In this document: one piece after another, positions 32,995 to 46,001 of the stretch
Layout of the letters: every line of letters starts with the position of its first letter
How positions within the stretch are numbered: the first letter of the stretch is position 1
Assembly (NCBI RefSeq): GCF_963576675.1
Contig: NC_088917.1
Coordinates: 77,486,610 to 77,550,609, forward strand
Direction: 5' to 3'
Length of the DNA: 64,000 nucleotides
From: Euphorbia lathyris
Taxonomy: Eukaryota; Streptophyta; Magnoliopsida; Malpighiales; Euphorbiaceae
The notes under the pieces: model-generated
Told to the model about the DNA's origin: nothing
The model's database searches: none
The model's input: the letters and a program-made list of their open reading frames with translations, nothing else
Translations under genes and position numbers: made by a program

Positions 32995-34783
32995 ATGGCT
33001 GAGAACAGCACTCGTTTCCTTCCAGGGAACCAAACAACACAGATACTCCCTGAGGGATTATCTATTAGTCGACCTCCCCTATTCTTTGGATCCAACTATA
33101 CATTCTGGAAGAATAGGATGAAGAATTTTATTCAAGCCACAAACATGAGTGCATGGCTTGCAATATTTCAAGGCCCATACGTGCCATATAAAACTGTTAA
33201 CAATGAGAAAGTTGTTAAGAGTGAAACTGAGTGGTCAGAAGATGACCTTAGAAAACTTCAAAATAATGCTTCGGCTATCAATATGCTTCACTGTGCTTCA
33301 GATGCTGCAGAATACAATAAAATATCAGGTTGTGAGTCAGCACAGGAGATATGGAAAAAGCTCGAGGTGACCTACGAAGGTACAAGCAAGGTAAAAGAGT
33401 CAAAGGTGAATCAACACATGAGATTGTATGAGCTGTTCAAAATGAACGACAACGAGGACATCTCCAGCATGAATGCTAGATTCACTAATATCATAAATGA
33501 GCTAAAAAGACTCGGCAAGAACTTCACCGAAGAAGAACAAGTGAAGAAAATCTTGAGAAGCTTACCCAAGAGCTGGCAAGCTAAGAAAACTGTAGTAGAA
33601 GAAGCTCAGGACCTGACTAGTTACAAGTATGATGAGCTAATCGGATCTCTGCTGACTCATGAGATCTCAATGCAAAATTTTGAAGCTAAAGAGAAAGAAA
33701 AGTCAGAAGACAAGAAACAAAAGTCACTTGTCATGAAAGCTGACTCGACCGAAGCTGACTCATCAGACGATGAGGAAATGACCATGTTTACACGAAAAAT
33801 GAAGAAACTGTTTAGGAAGAATGAAAAGAACAACAGAAGGCCATTCAAAAAAAAATGATAGATACAAAGCTGAGTCCAGTGACAAATACAAGAAGGACAG
33901 CTCCAAGTCTGTCACATGTTTTGAGTGCCACCAAACTGGGCACATCAAGTCAAGCTGCCCAAACCTCAAAAGAGATAAGAAGGGAAACAAGAAAGCAATG
34001 GTAGCAACATGGAGTGACAGTGATGAGTCAACATCATCCGAAGCTGATGCAAATGAAACGGCAAACATATGCTTCATGACCGATGATGCTGATCATTCTT
34101 AATCTGAGCAAGCTGACCTCTCTGATGAAACTGACCAGGAGGTACACAATAATGAGGTAACACCCTTAATCTTGTTTAGAAATGAGATGGTCAATGCCCT
34201 GAGTGATTTATATAAACTAACTAAGAAATGTAACAAGAAAATAAAATCACTCAACAGGCGCTGTGACGAGATTGAAGAGGTCAAGCTGAGTGACCTCCCA
34301 TATCTCCTCCAAGACAATTCAGATTTACATAGTAACATGGAAATAATGCATAAGTTTGTCACGGAGGTCCAATCTGAGTCAAAGAAACTAAGAAAGGATG
34401 TTACAACCCTACAGAGTCAAATAAAAGGCTCAAATAAAAATAAAACCCATGCTGAGTACCCAAGTACTAGTCAGCATAAACAGTTCACTCAGTGTGACTG
34501 TTGCGGGAAAAAGGGGCACACAAGAGATGTGTGTTGGTTTAACAAGCGGTCTGTCCAATGTGACTTATGCGGAAGGAAAGGACATACCACTAAGGTATAT
34601 TGGCACGCTCAGCATAATAATGCAGACCACACTCAGCATCACCCTCAAAGGGTAACATATTGTGACTTCTGTGGTAAACAAGGCCACACTGTAAAAGTAT
34701 GCCGTCACAAGCTAAAATATGACTTTGCACCTGTTTACGCTAACAAACGAGGACCCAAAAAGAATTGGGTACCTAAAGATTAA
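32995..34783 (+). pseudogene. Copia-1 gag with four zinc-knuckle-like motifs, broken
   Basis: Structural protein of the retrotransposon particle. ATG 32995 opens a 287-codon frame with DUF4219 (FFGSNYTFWKNRMKNF) and UBN2 domains. A length change in the A run at ~33,848-33,856 shifts the frame. The second part carries the knuckle CFECHQTGHIKSSC, then TAA at 34100. A third part contains CDCCGKKGHTRDVC, a variant CDLCGRKGHTTKVY that has lost its last Cys, and CDFCGKQGHTVKVC, ending at TAA 34781. Several knuckles in one gag are characteristic of Sireviruses. Confidence 0.85.
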
Positions 34784-34792
34784 TAATCTAAA

Positions 34793-37700
34793 ATGCAGGT
34801 GAGCCTGAGATGCGTGGAGAAATCAAAACTGTGGTATATAGACAGCGCATGCTCGAGGCACATGACTAGTGATGAAACTCAGTTCATCACACTAGAGCTT
34901 AAACGAGGTGGAAGTGTAAGCTTTGGAGACAATAAGAAGGGTAAGATAGTCGGCTCAGGTACTATCGGAGGTAACCCAACTATTGAGTCAGTCTCCTTAG
35001 TTAAAGGTCTCAAATACAATCTGCTGAGTGTAGCTCAGCTTTGCAAGAGCGGCAGAAAGGTTGTATTTGATGATACTAAGTGTCAAATATTCAAGGGAAA
35101 AACAAACGAATTGATTTTAACTGCCCCTCGTGTAGAAAATGTATACATGCTGAGTTTAGAAAAACAGTTTTCTAAAAACATATGCTTAATGTCTAAAGAG
35201 GATAACTCCTGGCTATGGCATAGAAGACTTGGTCATGTAAGCATGGACCTTCTTACCAAATTAGCTAGAAAGCAACTAGTTGAGGGATTGCCCAAACTTA
35301 AATTTGAAAAAGATCAATTGTGTAAAGCTTGTAAGCAAGGCAAACAAACTAAGAAGTCATTTCAAAGTAAAAATATTGTCTCAACCAAAAGACCATTGGA
35401 ATTATTACACTTGGATCTTTTCGGACCTATCCAGCCACTCAGCTTGGGAGGTAAGAAATTTTCCTTGGTCATTGTAGACGATTTCTCTCGGTACACTTGG
35501 ATCATCTTGCTGAGTAGCAAGGATGAAACATTTGAGATGTTTACTACATTGATTAAAAAGCTTGAATTTGACAAAGACCTAAGAGTAGCTCATATTAGAA
35601 GCGACAATGGTGGAGAATTCAAAAACCAGCAGTTTGATGAATTCTGTGAAACCAGTAGTATTGACCACAATTTCTCTGCTCCTAGAACACCTCAACATAA
35701 TGGGGTTGTTGAAAGAAAGAACAGAACAATTGTCGAAATTGCTAGAACCATGCTGAGTGAAAATAGGCTTCCAAAGTATTTCTGGGGTGAAGCTGTCTAC
35801 ACAGCATGCTATATTCTCAATAGGGCTTTAGTTAGACCTATTCTTAAGAAAACCCCATATGAACTTTAGAAAGGACGAAATCCCAACATTGGCTACTTTC
35901 GTGCCTTTGGGTGTAAATGTTATATACTCAACACGAAAGACAATCTTGCAAAATTTGATGCCAAAGTTGATGAAGCGATCTTTTTGGGGTACTCAACTAA
36001 CAGCAAAGCATATAGGATATATAATAAGCGAACTCAGGTTGTAGAAGAGTCTGTCCATGTTGAGTTCGATGAAGCTGACCCTGCAGGAAAGTCAACCCAG
36101 CACACTGAAGATGAACCAAGCTCAGCTTCCGCTGATCAAAATGGAGCCTCTGAGTCATCAATACAAGGGCTGACCAAAGGTAAGCAAGAGATGGAAATAA
36201 CCTTTGCTGACCAATCTATTCCTGTAGAGATTGTAGAAACACTTGTTCTAAACAACTCAACATTGCCCAAAGAAATAAAAATTCCAAGAGGACATTCATA
36301 AAAGTCCATTCTTGATGCTGCTGACAACAAGCCGATGATGAGAGATTAGCTTAGGAAGTATCTCAGCAATGTTGCGTTCGTCTCAGTGCATGAGCCAAAG
36401 AATTTTGCTGATGCTGAGCACGATGAATATTGGATCAATGCTATGCAAGAAGAGCTTGATCAATTCACAAGAAATGAGGTATGGGATTTAGTACCTAAGC
36501 CTAGAAATCAAAAGTCCATAGGAACTAAGTGGGTCTTTAGAAACAAACTACATGAGCATGGAAATGTAGTCAGAAACAAGGCTCGACTTGTAGCTCAAGG
36601 CTATAGTCAGCAAGAGGGTATTGACTATGGTGAAACTTTTGCACCAGTTGCTAGGCTAGAAGCTATACGTATATTGTGTGCCTATGCCAGTTTTATGAAC
36701 TTTAAATTATATCAAATGGATGTCAAAAGTGCATTTCTTAATGGAATTATAAACGAAGAGGTATATGTTAACCAACCTCCTGGGTTTGAAGATCCAAAGT
36801 TCCCAAACCACGTTTATAAACTCAAAAAGGCCATGTATGGCCTGAAGCAAGCTCCAAGATCTTGGTATGAGAGGTTGACCAACTTCCTGCTGACCAGGAA
36901 CTATGTCAGAGGAAAAGCTGACACAACCTTGTTCATTAAGAAAAAAGGTAAACATACCCTACTTGCACAAATATATGTAGATGATATAATCTTTGGTGCT
37001 ACTGATGAATCTTTGTGCAAAGAATTTAGTAAACAGATGCAAACTGAGTTTGAATGTTTATAATGGGAGAACTCAACTTCTTCCTTGGACTTCAAATCAA
37101 GCAAGGTAAGAACGACATCTTTATTAGTCAGTCTAAGTACACCAAAGAGATGTTAAAGAAATTTGATATGGAAGATTGCAAGCCCATATCAACCCCAATG
37201 GGTACTGATACTGTCCTATGCAAAGATGAGAAAAGTAAGTCAGTAGATAGCAAGTTATATCGAGGTATGATAGGCTCCTTACTTTATCTCACTGCTAGTA
37301 GACCTGATATCCAGTACTCAGTATGTTATTGTGCAAGATATCAAGCTGGCCCCAGGGAATCTCACCTTATAGCTGTCAAAAGAATTTTTAGATATTTGCA
37401 GAGCTCAGTTGATGCAGGTTTATGGTATCCAACCTCAAATGACTTCACACTCATTGGATATACTGATGCTGACTATGGACGAGATAAGCTAGAACGTAAG
37501 AAGGATGTCATTTCCTTGGAAGCTGTCTAGTATCTTGGTTCAACAAGAAGCGGTCATCAGTTGCCCTGTCTACCACTGAAGCTGAGTATGTTGCTGCTGG
37601 AAGCTATGTTGCCCAAGTTTTATGGATTAAGCAACAACTTAAGGATTACGGAGTAAAAACAGAGACAATAGAGATCAAATGTGACAACAAGAGTGCCATT

Positions 37701-37907
37701 GATCTATCTAAGAATCCAATTCAACACAGCAGGATGAAGCATGTCAGCATAAGGCATCACTTCATCAGAGATCACGTACTGAAAGGAGAGATCAAGCAGA
37801 CCTACGTACCAACAAATGAACAGCTTGCAGATATCTTCACCAAGCCCTTGGCTCGTGAACAATTCAACATACTAAGGGAAGCAATCGGTATGTCTAATCC
37901 TCTTTAA
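34793..37907 (+). pseudogene. Copia-1 pol (protease, integrase, RT, RNase H), broken
   Basis: Domains in order: protease with DSACSRHMT (~34,840), GAG-pre-integrase (LWHRRLGHVS), an integrase core with LHLDLFGP and SDNGGEF, and a Ty1/copia reverse transcriptase with [22 protein letters not shown] and YVDDIIFG. RNase H has TDADYG and, in another frame, STTEAEYVAA and CDNKSAI. Stops: TAG 35867, TAA 36299, TAG ~36,348. Frameshifts lie near 37,060 and at ~37,500, where several codons are also missing. The end corresponds to ...GMSNPL at about 37,907. Inactive. Confidence 0.88.
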
Positions 37908-38402
37908 TAACTCCATGTGAAAAATTGAATGTTGAATGATTGCCATACTGAGTATTAGTAACCACTGCATGCTGAGCTTAAAACGTAGAAAATCACCCTA
38001 TGCTGAGTAGATGTACATGCTGAGTAATAATCTTATGCTGTGTTACTAAGAGATAAGACATTCATCTACGTAGAACTAGGTACTCAGTATCACAAACGCT
38101 TCGCATTCTAGCAAAACTGAGTTAAAGCCCACTTGCACCATTAAATGCTAGCACGTGTAATAAATAGCACCTAGGATAACGTAAGCAATAATGGCAAAAC
38201 CCATGCGCCGAACATGTCATAAATGACAGAATCCCTGTCGATTGACAATCTCGAGGGTAAAAAGGATAGTTCAACATTTAGGATTCATTAGCACCACTAT
38301 AAAGTGGAAGTCTTCCCACTTATCACTCTTTACACACGAAAACCCTTGGCATTCGAATCTCTCTCTCTCTCAATCTCAAAATTCTTTCTAAAGATCATAA
38401 CA

Positions 38403-41343
38403 ATGGCGAAAACCCATAATCCTTCTAGTAGTGGTAACAATGAAGATGAAAACCCTAAATCTCTGCCTCAACTCAGTCAGCACGACTTAACTCCAAACAA
38501 AAACCCCCAAACCAACCTAGCAACCTCTTCAACAAAGAAGAAGAAGGCTAAATAGCCAAATGAAAAATTCTTCATCAAAGTATACCCGAAAGTAAAGAAT
38601 CATGAGGTCCTCCGATATAGGTGGTTCTCCCCAAGCTTCATATCATATGAGCAACCGTTTTGTGAATGGATTGCGAAAAACGAATGGACTGGACTCTTTT
38701 CGCTTCCGGGGAAAGCCTGCCCTAGGTTAGTACATGAATTCTACTCCAACCTCTGTGTTGATGGGAGTAATGCTGACCACCTAGTTACTCACGTTAAGGG
38801 TAAGAAGCGCACCATTACCCCTTCCTATCTCGCAACCTTGCTCAACCTTCCAAACACTGGAAAGGAGTTTAGAACTACAAAGGAAAGCTGGATCACGTAG
38901 CTACATTCTGTAAGCCAGAAGGACACAAAGGGGAAATACCCAGCACGTGCATGGGACAAAACCAAAAGATGGTGCACTATATACTGACCAACTTCATCTT
39001 CTCGAAGTTCAACTCAGCATCATCCGCCTCAAACTTCGAGCAGTGCTTCATCTGGCACATACTGACCTACACCCCTCTCAACATGCCAGTATTTCTGGTA
39101 GGAGCACTTCAATGGAGTACTATCAAGCTCAGGCTGGGCTCTCTTATTACACGAATCCTTGAAGACCACCAAGTCGACGTAACAACAGAAATAGAAATAG
39201 TGGGAACCAAAATTACTGCTGCGTTACTGTTTAGGTTAGTCTATAATCAACCTATCAAACCCAAGAAGGGAGAAGGGGTCGTTGAGGGAACTTAAGGGGA
39301 AGCTGAGGAAGAAGTTGAGGAGGAAAATCTGGAAGAAGGGGATGATGAGCTTCCTCAGGATGAGGATATTGCCGTAGTCGAAGCTGCTATCCAAACCAAG
39401 CAAGAAAAGAAATGCAAGGCAATCCAAACCAATACAAAGGATGTCGATGCTGATCAAGGAAGGTCAGCAGAGAAAAGAAAAAGGGAAGATGAGCCTGAGG
39501 AGCTAGAAAGTGAGGGAACTCCTCTGAAAAAGAAGAAGAAAACAGCTTAGCTGAGTCCAGTTGAAGCTGTTCCTCTTGGGTTTGCTGTACCTGATAATGC
39601 TCACTTCATCACAAGTCCAAGGATTGACCTTGAGCAAACTCCAGCTCATCAAGAAGAAGACGAAGAGGAACAAAGTGACAATGAGGGTCAGCATGATCAT
39701 GATGAGGATGTTGAGCAATATTAAGAAACTTATACCGAGCAAGACCAAACAGAGCATGCTGACAGAGTTGAAAGTCAAGCTGAACAGAATATGACAGGTG
39801 ATACTGAGCTCCAAGAGCAACAAATCATCAGGGAAGGGCTCAATGTTGATCTTGGAATTGAATCATCACTTGATTCTATTCCTGCTGACTCACCTCCTCC
39901 ACAGGCAAGAAAGCTAAGGAGGCTCAAGAAGAAGACGAACAAAACTCCCACCATTGATCTCTTAGATGACTCGCCTCCAATGAATGAAATCATGGACCTT
40001 ACCACCACTCACTTCAAATTCTTCTCATCCTATGCTGAGCCGTCCATACAGGAAAATCAAGCCTCTGTTACTCATACCGAGCAACACGCCAAAACTCCAG
40101 AAAATCCAAACCAAGCCGAGCAAGAACTTGAGGTCCAGGCTGATCCAAAAATAAAGCCAGCTAAGGAAAATCCTTCCCAACCTGAAGTGCCTCCTCCTGC
40201 ACCCACTAACGTTCATGTTGAGCAGGTAATCACTTCTGTAGATCCACAAATCTCTTCACATCCTGTTTTGCAGAACATTGAGCAGTCAGCTCCTACTGCT
40301 CATCAACATCAAAATTCCGATGCTGACCACACTGGCACCTCAACTGAAGGGCAGCATCAAACACCTTCTAAATCCGATGGCACTAGAATTACGACCACTG
40401 AGGTACATCATGAGGCACAATTTGCCTATCTAAATGCAACTGAGTCCGAACGTCGCATCATCGACTCGGCTCAACGTCTCCTACAGGATATAAACACATC
40501 TCATATCGATGCTGCTGGGACTACACATGCTGAGTCACAAGAATTGACATCTGTCACTCAGCTTCTAAATGAGATCAAGCATCTCAAAGATTTAGTCAGT
40601 GTCATGACTTCCATCCAACTCCAGCAACCCAAGCAAGATTCCTTTGCCAAGCCAACTGAGTTGATATTGATGCTGATGAACCACATGAATTCACTCCAAG
40701 GCCAGATCAATGCCTTACCTACCATCACCACGGGTTATGTTACCTCTGCCGAGTTAAATCACTGTTTTAACAAGTATCTTCAGAGCTAACGGGTGCTCAT
40801 GACCTTCTCTCTTCATCTTCCCAGTGTACCATGGACGAAATAAGTGAAGCTGTTCGTCTTCTGAATCTGAGCAAAGAGGAGATGGAAACTGATGTGGTCA
40901 AAACCAATACTATCCTTCAGACCACTCAGAGTATACTTCGGCATGTACGTTACACAACTGACCAACGTGAGATTTACGACAATGCAGTACTTAAGATGTA
41001 TCATCAATTGTATGCCCAGTTCACAGAAGCCATATCCTGGCTAACTAAGGCCCACGAATACATGCTCAGCATGATCAGTGCAACCCTTCGTGCTCCTAGA
41101 GAAGTTCTTGATGATGGAGTTCCTGTCCTTGATGGCCTATTTGAAAGCACCAAGTGCTTCAAAGCCTATTCTATAAAACTAACTCGTGCTGCTCTCAATG
41201 AAACCTTCATCGCTCCTAAGCCTGATGATGGCAAAACGGGGGAGAACAGCCAAGAGGATGAAACTCAGCAGGACACAAGGGCTTCAGGAAGTAAGCAGCG
41301 GAAAGGCAAGGGAAAATTGTATCGAGCTGCCCATAGAAAGTAA
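38403..41343 (+). pseudogene. Copia-1 env-like third reading frame, broken
   Basis: This region between pol and the 3' LTR is what Sireviruses use for their env-like frame, whose function is not established. ATG 38403 opens a short frame to TAG 38553. In-frame continuation shows the conserved segment EWTGLFSLPG...CVDGSN to a stop near 38,899. A shift leads into 38951-39294, then stops at 39292, 39548 and 39722. A 332-codon Gln/Glu/Pro-rich frame follows (39791-40789), with leucine-spaced stretches suggesting coiled coil. After another shift, 40831-41343 ends in a basic tail (KQRKGKGKL). I see no clear signal peptide or strong transmembrane helix in the surviving pieces. Confidence 0.7.
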
Positions 41344-41679
41344 TAGCTTAGTCAACCTAGGACTTAGCTAATTTTGTTTTGTGCTTCTGTACTTGTGCAT
41401 GAATATATATGTTAAGCATCTTTTCATTAAAAGTGACTTAGCTGTATGAGATACTGATATGTCTAAACCTGAACAAACAAAATCAAAACAATAATATTCT
41501 CAGAACATATTAAGCTAAGTTCAAAATGAACTCTTCTAAATACTATCCTAATCTATCAAAACTCTAAGTTAGGTTGAGTCAGTATATGCAACCCTTACGG
41601 GGGAGTAATTTCAGAAAGATAAAATGTACTTCGATCATGGGAATACTGAGTTCCATAAATTAAATATTTTGCCAACATC

Positions 41680-41693
41680 AAAATGGGGGAGTT
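41680..41693 (+). promoter_or_regulatory. Polypurine tract of copia-1
   Basis: AAAATGGGGGAGTT directly abuts the TG of the 3' LTR, as expected for plus-strand priming. Confidence 0.85.
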
Positions 41694-43243
41694 TGTTGAA
41701 ACACCTTTCCACAAGATTTTGATTTGACAAAATCATTTAAGTTTAATCCATGATTAAAGAGACAATTAAATTTAAGTGCTTTGATTTAATTGTACTAATC
41801 CGTTTGTTCAATATTGAGTATAAATATAAATGCAAAAAGAAATAAAGAATAAGACAGGATCAAGTCAGCATGAGAACACAAGCTGAGTGAAGGGCAACTC
41901 GGCATAAGAAAAGATAAAGTCATCATTTGAACAACTGCTGAAGAATGAAGCGGGTCAAATAAGCTAAGTGAAGATTGGAACTCAGCATCAAAGAAGAGAA
42001 CTCTGCTTTCATAACAAAGTCTTGCGGAACGAAGCTGACCTAGGAAAGCTGAGTGAAAGAAGACTCGGCAGGAAGTTTGGCAAGCAAACAATGACAGGTT
42101 CTATCAGAGTGAAGCTGAGTGAGTAGAACTCAGTATGAAAACTGGCCGACAATAAATCTCGGAGTAAAGCTTAGTAATTCACAAGTGTTCCGTTAGCTAA
42201 AAGACAAATCCAACAACTGTCTGCACCAATAATAGAAATCTCGGAATTATGCAAAAGTCAATTTTGAGAAACATGGGACAACTGAATTTAGCTAAAAGAC
42301 AAACTGTCACAAGAAGACAACATCTGCAGCAAGAAGACAAATCTGACGTCTGAAGAAATCAGAAGACAGGATTGGCCTGACACCTGAAGCTGACTAGAAG
42401 TTGTCTCCCAAAAGAGCCGTTTTGGACTTAACGGCTAAATCATTTCAAATGATCCACCTCCAGATTTTCGTCTATATAAGGACAATCAAAATCCTTGGAT
42501 CATTGCCGAATTACAATAAGAAAAATACAAGAGAGAAAAATACAAGTTCAAAGCACTAAAAAACAAGAAAGATATCTTACACTCATTTCTATTCCTGTGT
42601 AAATGCTAGATTGATTGTTTGTAATCATCTAAAGTGTTCTTCATTTGAAAAAGAACAAATTGTATCAATCGTGATATTGAGAGTGTTGTGCTCAGTGTTT
42701 GGTTGTAAACACTCAGTGGTAGAGAAATCTAAGTACTAGGTTGTGGTGCTTAGTAGGAGTTGAGTAGAAGAATAGAGGACGGTACTCTTGCATATTCAAC
42801 TGCCTTGTAAACGGTTTGTGCTCTACCTTTAAAGAGCTCAGTATTGGATTCTAAAAGCCCGGAGGACTCTGGGGACTGGACGTAGTCAGAGAGGCCGAAC
42901 CAGGATAAGTCGTACTGAGTAATTTCTAACTCTCTCGATATATATATATATATATTTGCATGTGTTGTCTGTTGAATTTACTCAGCATATAAATCATTTA
43001 AGCAGATACTGAGTAAATAAGAGTGCTGAGTTGGAAGCTGACCACAGAAAGTGTCAATTCCCAACTCACGGTAAAACAGCCTTAGTCAACATCTGACCAA
43101 AGCTGTCTTACATTAAGATCGGTCGTGCTGACCAAAAGCTGAGTTAACAAACTCATCAAAATTATCAAGTTAGTATAATTAAATTAGCGAAAAAGTTACA
43201 TTAGTTCCTATCCCCCTTTGGAACTAATTACACGGGACCAACA
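41694..43243 (+). repeat. 3' LTR of copia-1
   Basis: 1550 bp, same ends as the 5' LTR, with TATATAAGG at 42473-42481 and an extra segment (GCTCTACCTTTAAAGAGCTC wording near 42,820) relative to the 5' copy. Followed by the duplicated AAGCC. Confidence 0.92.
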
Positions 43244-43424
43244 AAGCCAAGAGGACCCATTCCGTTGAAATTGGAAAAAGAAGATAAATGTATTAACGAT
43301 GGGGCGGCTTCAAAGTTTCAAATCCTATCCAATCTAGAAGATGACTCTCGAAATCAATTCAATTCCAACCCTAAGAACTATGCGGACCTAAGCTTAAGTG
43401 AGGCAAATTTAAATAAGGGTTAGT

Positions 43425-44175
43425 TACATGATATTATAATTAACTACACAATTATAACTAAATCAGACTATCAAACTTAATTCTGAATATGTCATTTTCT
43501 ATATATAACAAATAAAGTATGCTTTTACACCATAATTTAAAAAATTTAAATTTTAATTCATAAATTCTAAACCCTAGACAATATATCCTAGACCTTTAAT
43601 TTATAAACTCCAATTCTTAAAATAGATTAAAAGTAATGATTTTATTAGTTTAACATAATTGAAAATTAACATAATTGTAGATAGTTTTTCAAATGTGAAT
43701 TTATATATAAATTTCTCTTTAAATAATGCAAAGAAAATGGGGCAGAAAAAAATAATACTATAGACTAAAGAAAAAGAACCTATTAATTCCATTAAAATCA
43801 TTACTCTCAATACCCTTGTCTAAACCACGAGCCCTTCACACATGGATACCTCATTGAAAACTTTAATCCCAATTGTTTAATGGATGTTTCTTCCATTAAG
43901 TCCTGCACCATTTCCATTTGTCCAATTAATTCATCCAACAACTCCCTAAAAAATAATACCTTATTGACCCTTCTTTTCATTCAGTGGCGGTGGTACACTC
44001 CGACCAATTTCAAAGAGTGATATAGGATCTTCACATTGCCCCTGTAACCAGTTCTTCCTCTCCACGACACTCTATTAAAGGCGAAAAATCTACAAACCAG
44101 ACGAAAGCAGTTAAAATACGTGCAAAATTCAAAGCAAATGCATCTTTGGCAAAAAAAAAAAAAAAAACTCAACGA
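43425..44175. other. Unidentified insert-like block, AT-rich, ending in an A run, with minus-strand coding-like pieces
   Basis: Lies between the ORF1 tail and ORF2 of LINE-B, where sister LINE-A has only 33 bp. On the plus strand it ends in an A run (~44,150-44,166). On the minus strand two adjacent stretches look coding: ~44,060-43,975 (ERKNWLQGQCEDPISLFEIG) and, in another frame, ~43,955-43,820 (ELLDELIGQMEMVQDLMEE... to a TGA). I do not recognise the protein. It may be a captured gene fragment or a retroposed sequence. Confidence 0.4.
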
Positions 44176-46001
44176 GGGGCAAGGACATTTGTCGCCTTGT
44201 AGAATAAGGAGAATATTTAGAGTTTGACGATCACATTGAAGATGTTCCTAGCAGGAGTCAAATGGCTAACGATCAACATGGTTGCTAGTCTGTTGCCCTT
44301 AATTCCTTCTCTCAAATCTATTATTATGGATCTCCCTATGCTAATCTGGAACTGTCAAGGTGCTAAGTTTGTTCAGGTATTACTCACTCTTACTAAAAAT
44401 CATCATGTCAAAATATTGGTATTGGTTGAAACTAGAATCAGTGGGTCGAAAACTGAGAAAACTATTGCGAAACTTCATTTCTGGAAATCTCACAGAGTTG
44501 AATCGATGGGTTTTTCTGAAGGCATTTGGCTGCTATGGACATCAGGAGTAGAGATCTCTATTCTGGTTAATAACAGACAATTTATTCACTCCATAATGAG
44601 TATGAATAATGGTGATTGGTTCTTTTTCACTGAGATTTACGGTAGTCCAAATCCATCTATTCGCCAGAAGCTATGGTCTAACCTCTCTAGCTTGGCACTG
44701 TCTCTTAATGGACCTTGGATGGCAGCGGGTGATTTCATCATTTTCTCCACGCAAAAGAAAATATTGGAACTACCAAGCATAAAAATCAGGGTTGTAATTT
44801 TTTTAGAGAATGGATAATGAAATGCGACATGGTTGAACTGGGCTTCTCATGCTCAAAGTACATATGGATCATCAGAGGTTTGTATCGAGAGAGAATTGAT
44901 GGTGCAGTGGATAATTAGGACTGGTTTCAACAATTTTCATCTTCTATAGTCACTCATCTTCCGAAAGTGATGTCTGATCAGTGTCCTCTACTTGCACATG
45001 TTCGAATAAATTCTGGCAGGCCGTGCAACAAACTCACTTCAGATTTATCAATGCTTGGACTATGCACCAAAATTGGAAAGAATATTCAATGGGAGTTTAT
45101 GGATAAGTTGGGAAGTGCAGTCACCTCAGAAGAAATCCTTAGAGCTCTCTCCGACATGGCTCTAGCTAAGGCTCCATGCTTGGATGAGTTCACAACTTTA
45201 TTTTACCATCATAACTAGAGTGTGGTTGGTCTGACTATATGTGAGCTGGTCCATAATACATTCAGAGATAGCGTGGTTGACCCATTGATTAACGGTTCTA
45301 TTATTTCCTGATTCCCAAAATGCCAAAATCATCTCTCTTTTTGGTTACTTAAGACCCATTAACCTTTGTAATGTGAGCTACAAGATTATTACAAAAGTAA
45401 TTGTCAATAGGTTAACCAATTATGCCACTTTTGATCCACCCGTCCCAAACTTGCTTTGTGGCAAGGAAAAACATTCATGACAATATTATTGTTGCCCAGG
45501 AATTTCTACACTCCATGCATCAGAAGAATGGCAGAACTGGATGGATGGCAATTAAGACCTAGAGAAGGCTTATGATCGATTGAAATGGTCCTTTATTCAA
45601 GAGACTCTAACCCTGACACATTTTCCTGATTTTATCTCCAAAGTTATTATGAGTAGTCTACAAACAAGTACTATGCAAGTGTTATAGAACCGTCCATTGG
45701 CAAATTCGTTTCATCCGATTAGAGGGGTACACCAAGGCGATCCTGTTTCCCCTTACATTTTTGTTCTCTACATGGAACGTCCCTCTCAAGCTATTATGAA
45801 GGATGTTAAGGACAAGATATAAAGGCCTATTTACTTCGGTCATAAATCAGTTGGTGTCTCGCATCTTCTTTTTTTGCTGATGATCTTGTTCTTTTTACTG
45901 AATCTAATTTAGACCAGGCTCGGGTCATCTCTCGGATATTGGGAAATTTTTATGACAGATCGGGGCATAGAATCAATTATGAGAAAACTCAGTTTCACTA
46001 T

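Larger units (their letters stand above)
31401..43243 (+). mobile_element. Sirevirus-like Ty1/copia retrotransposon with env-like region (copia-1)
   Basis: Complete insertion: LTRs begin TGTTGAAACACC and end GGGACCAACA, and a 5 bp target duplication AAGCC lies at 31396-31400 and 43244-43248. The order is gag, protease, integrase, reverse transcriptase, RNase H, then a ~3 kb env-like frame before the 3' LTR. Long LTRs (1.53 and 1.55 kb), a multi-knuckle gag and the extra 3' frame match the Sirevirus (SIRE/Maximus) lineage. All frames carry stops or shifts. Inserted into ORF1 of LINE-B. Confidence 0.9.
30419..43424 (+). pseudogene. LINE-B ORF1 remnant (DUF4283 and degenerate CCHC), interrupted by a Sirevirus
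   Basis: The 5' part (30419-31395) reads through several stops and shifts. The DUF4283-like core is visible (IVVVRLLGKWIGYKV; YSERGKFARMVVELDL), followed by a knuckle-like CYKCDQYGQISGSC in which the zinc-binding His is replaced by Gln. The 3' part resumes after the LTR element at 43,249; its open stretch FQILSNLEDD...NKG ends at TAG 43422-43424. It aligns with the ORF1 tail of LINE-A (RFEVLPMEE), confirming that the two pieces were once continuous. Confidence 0.7.
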
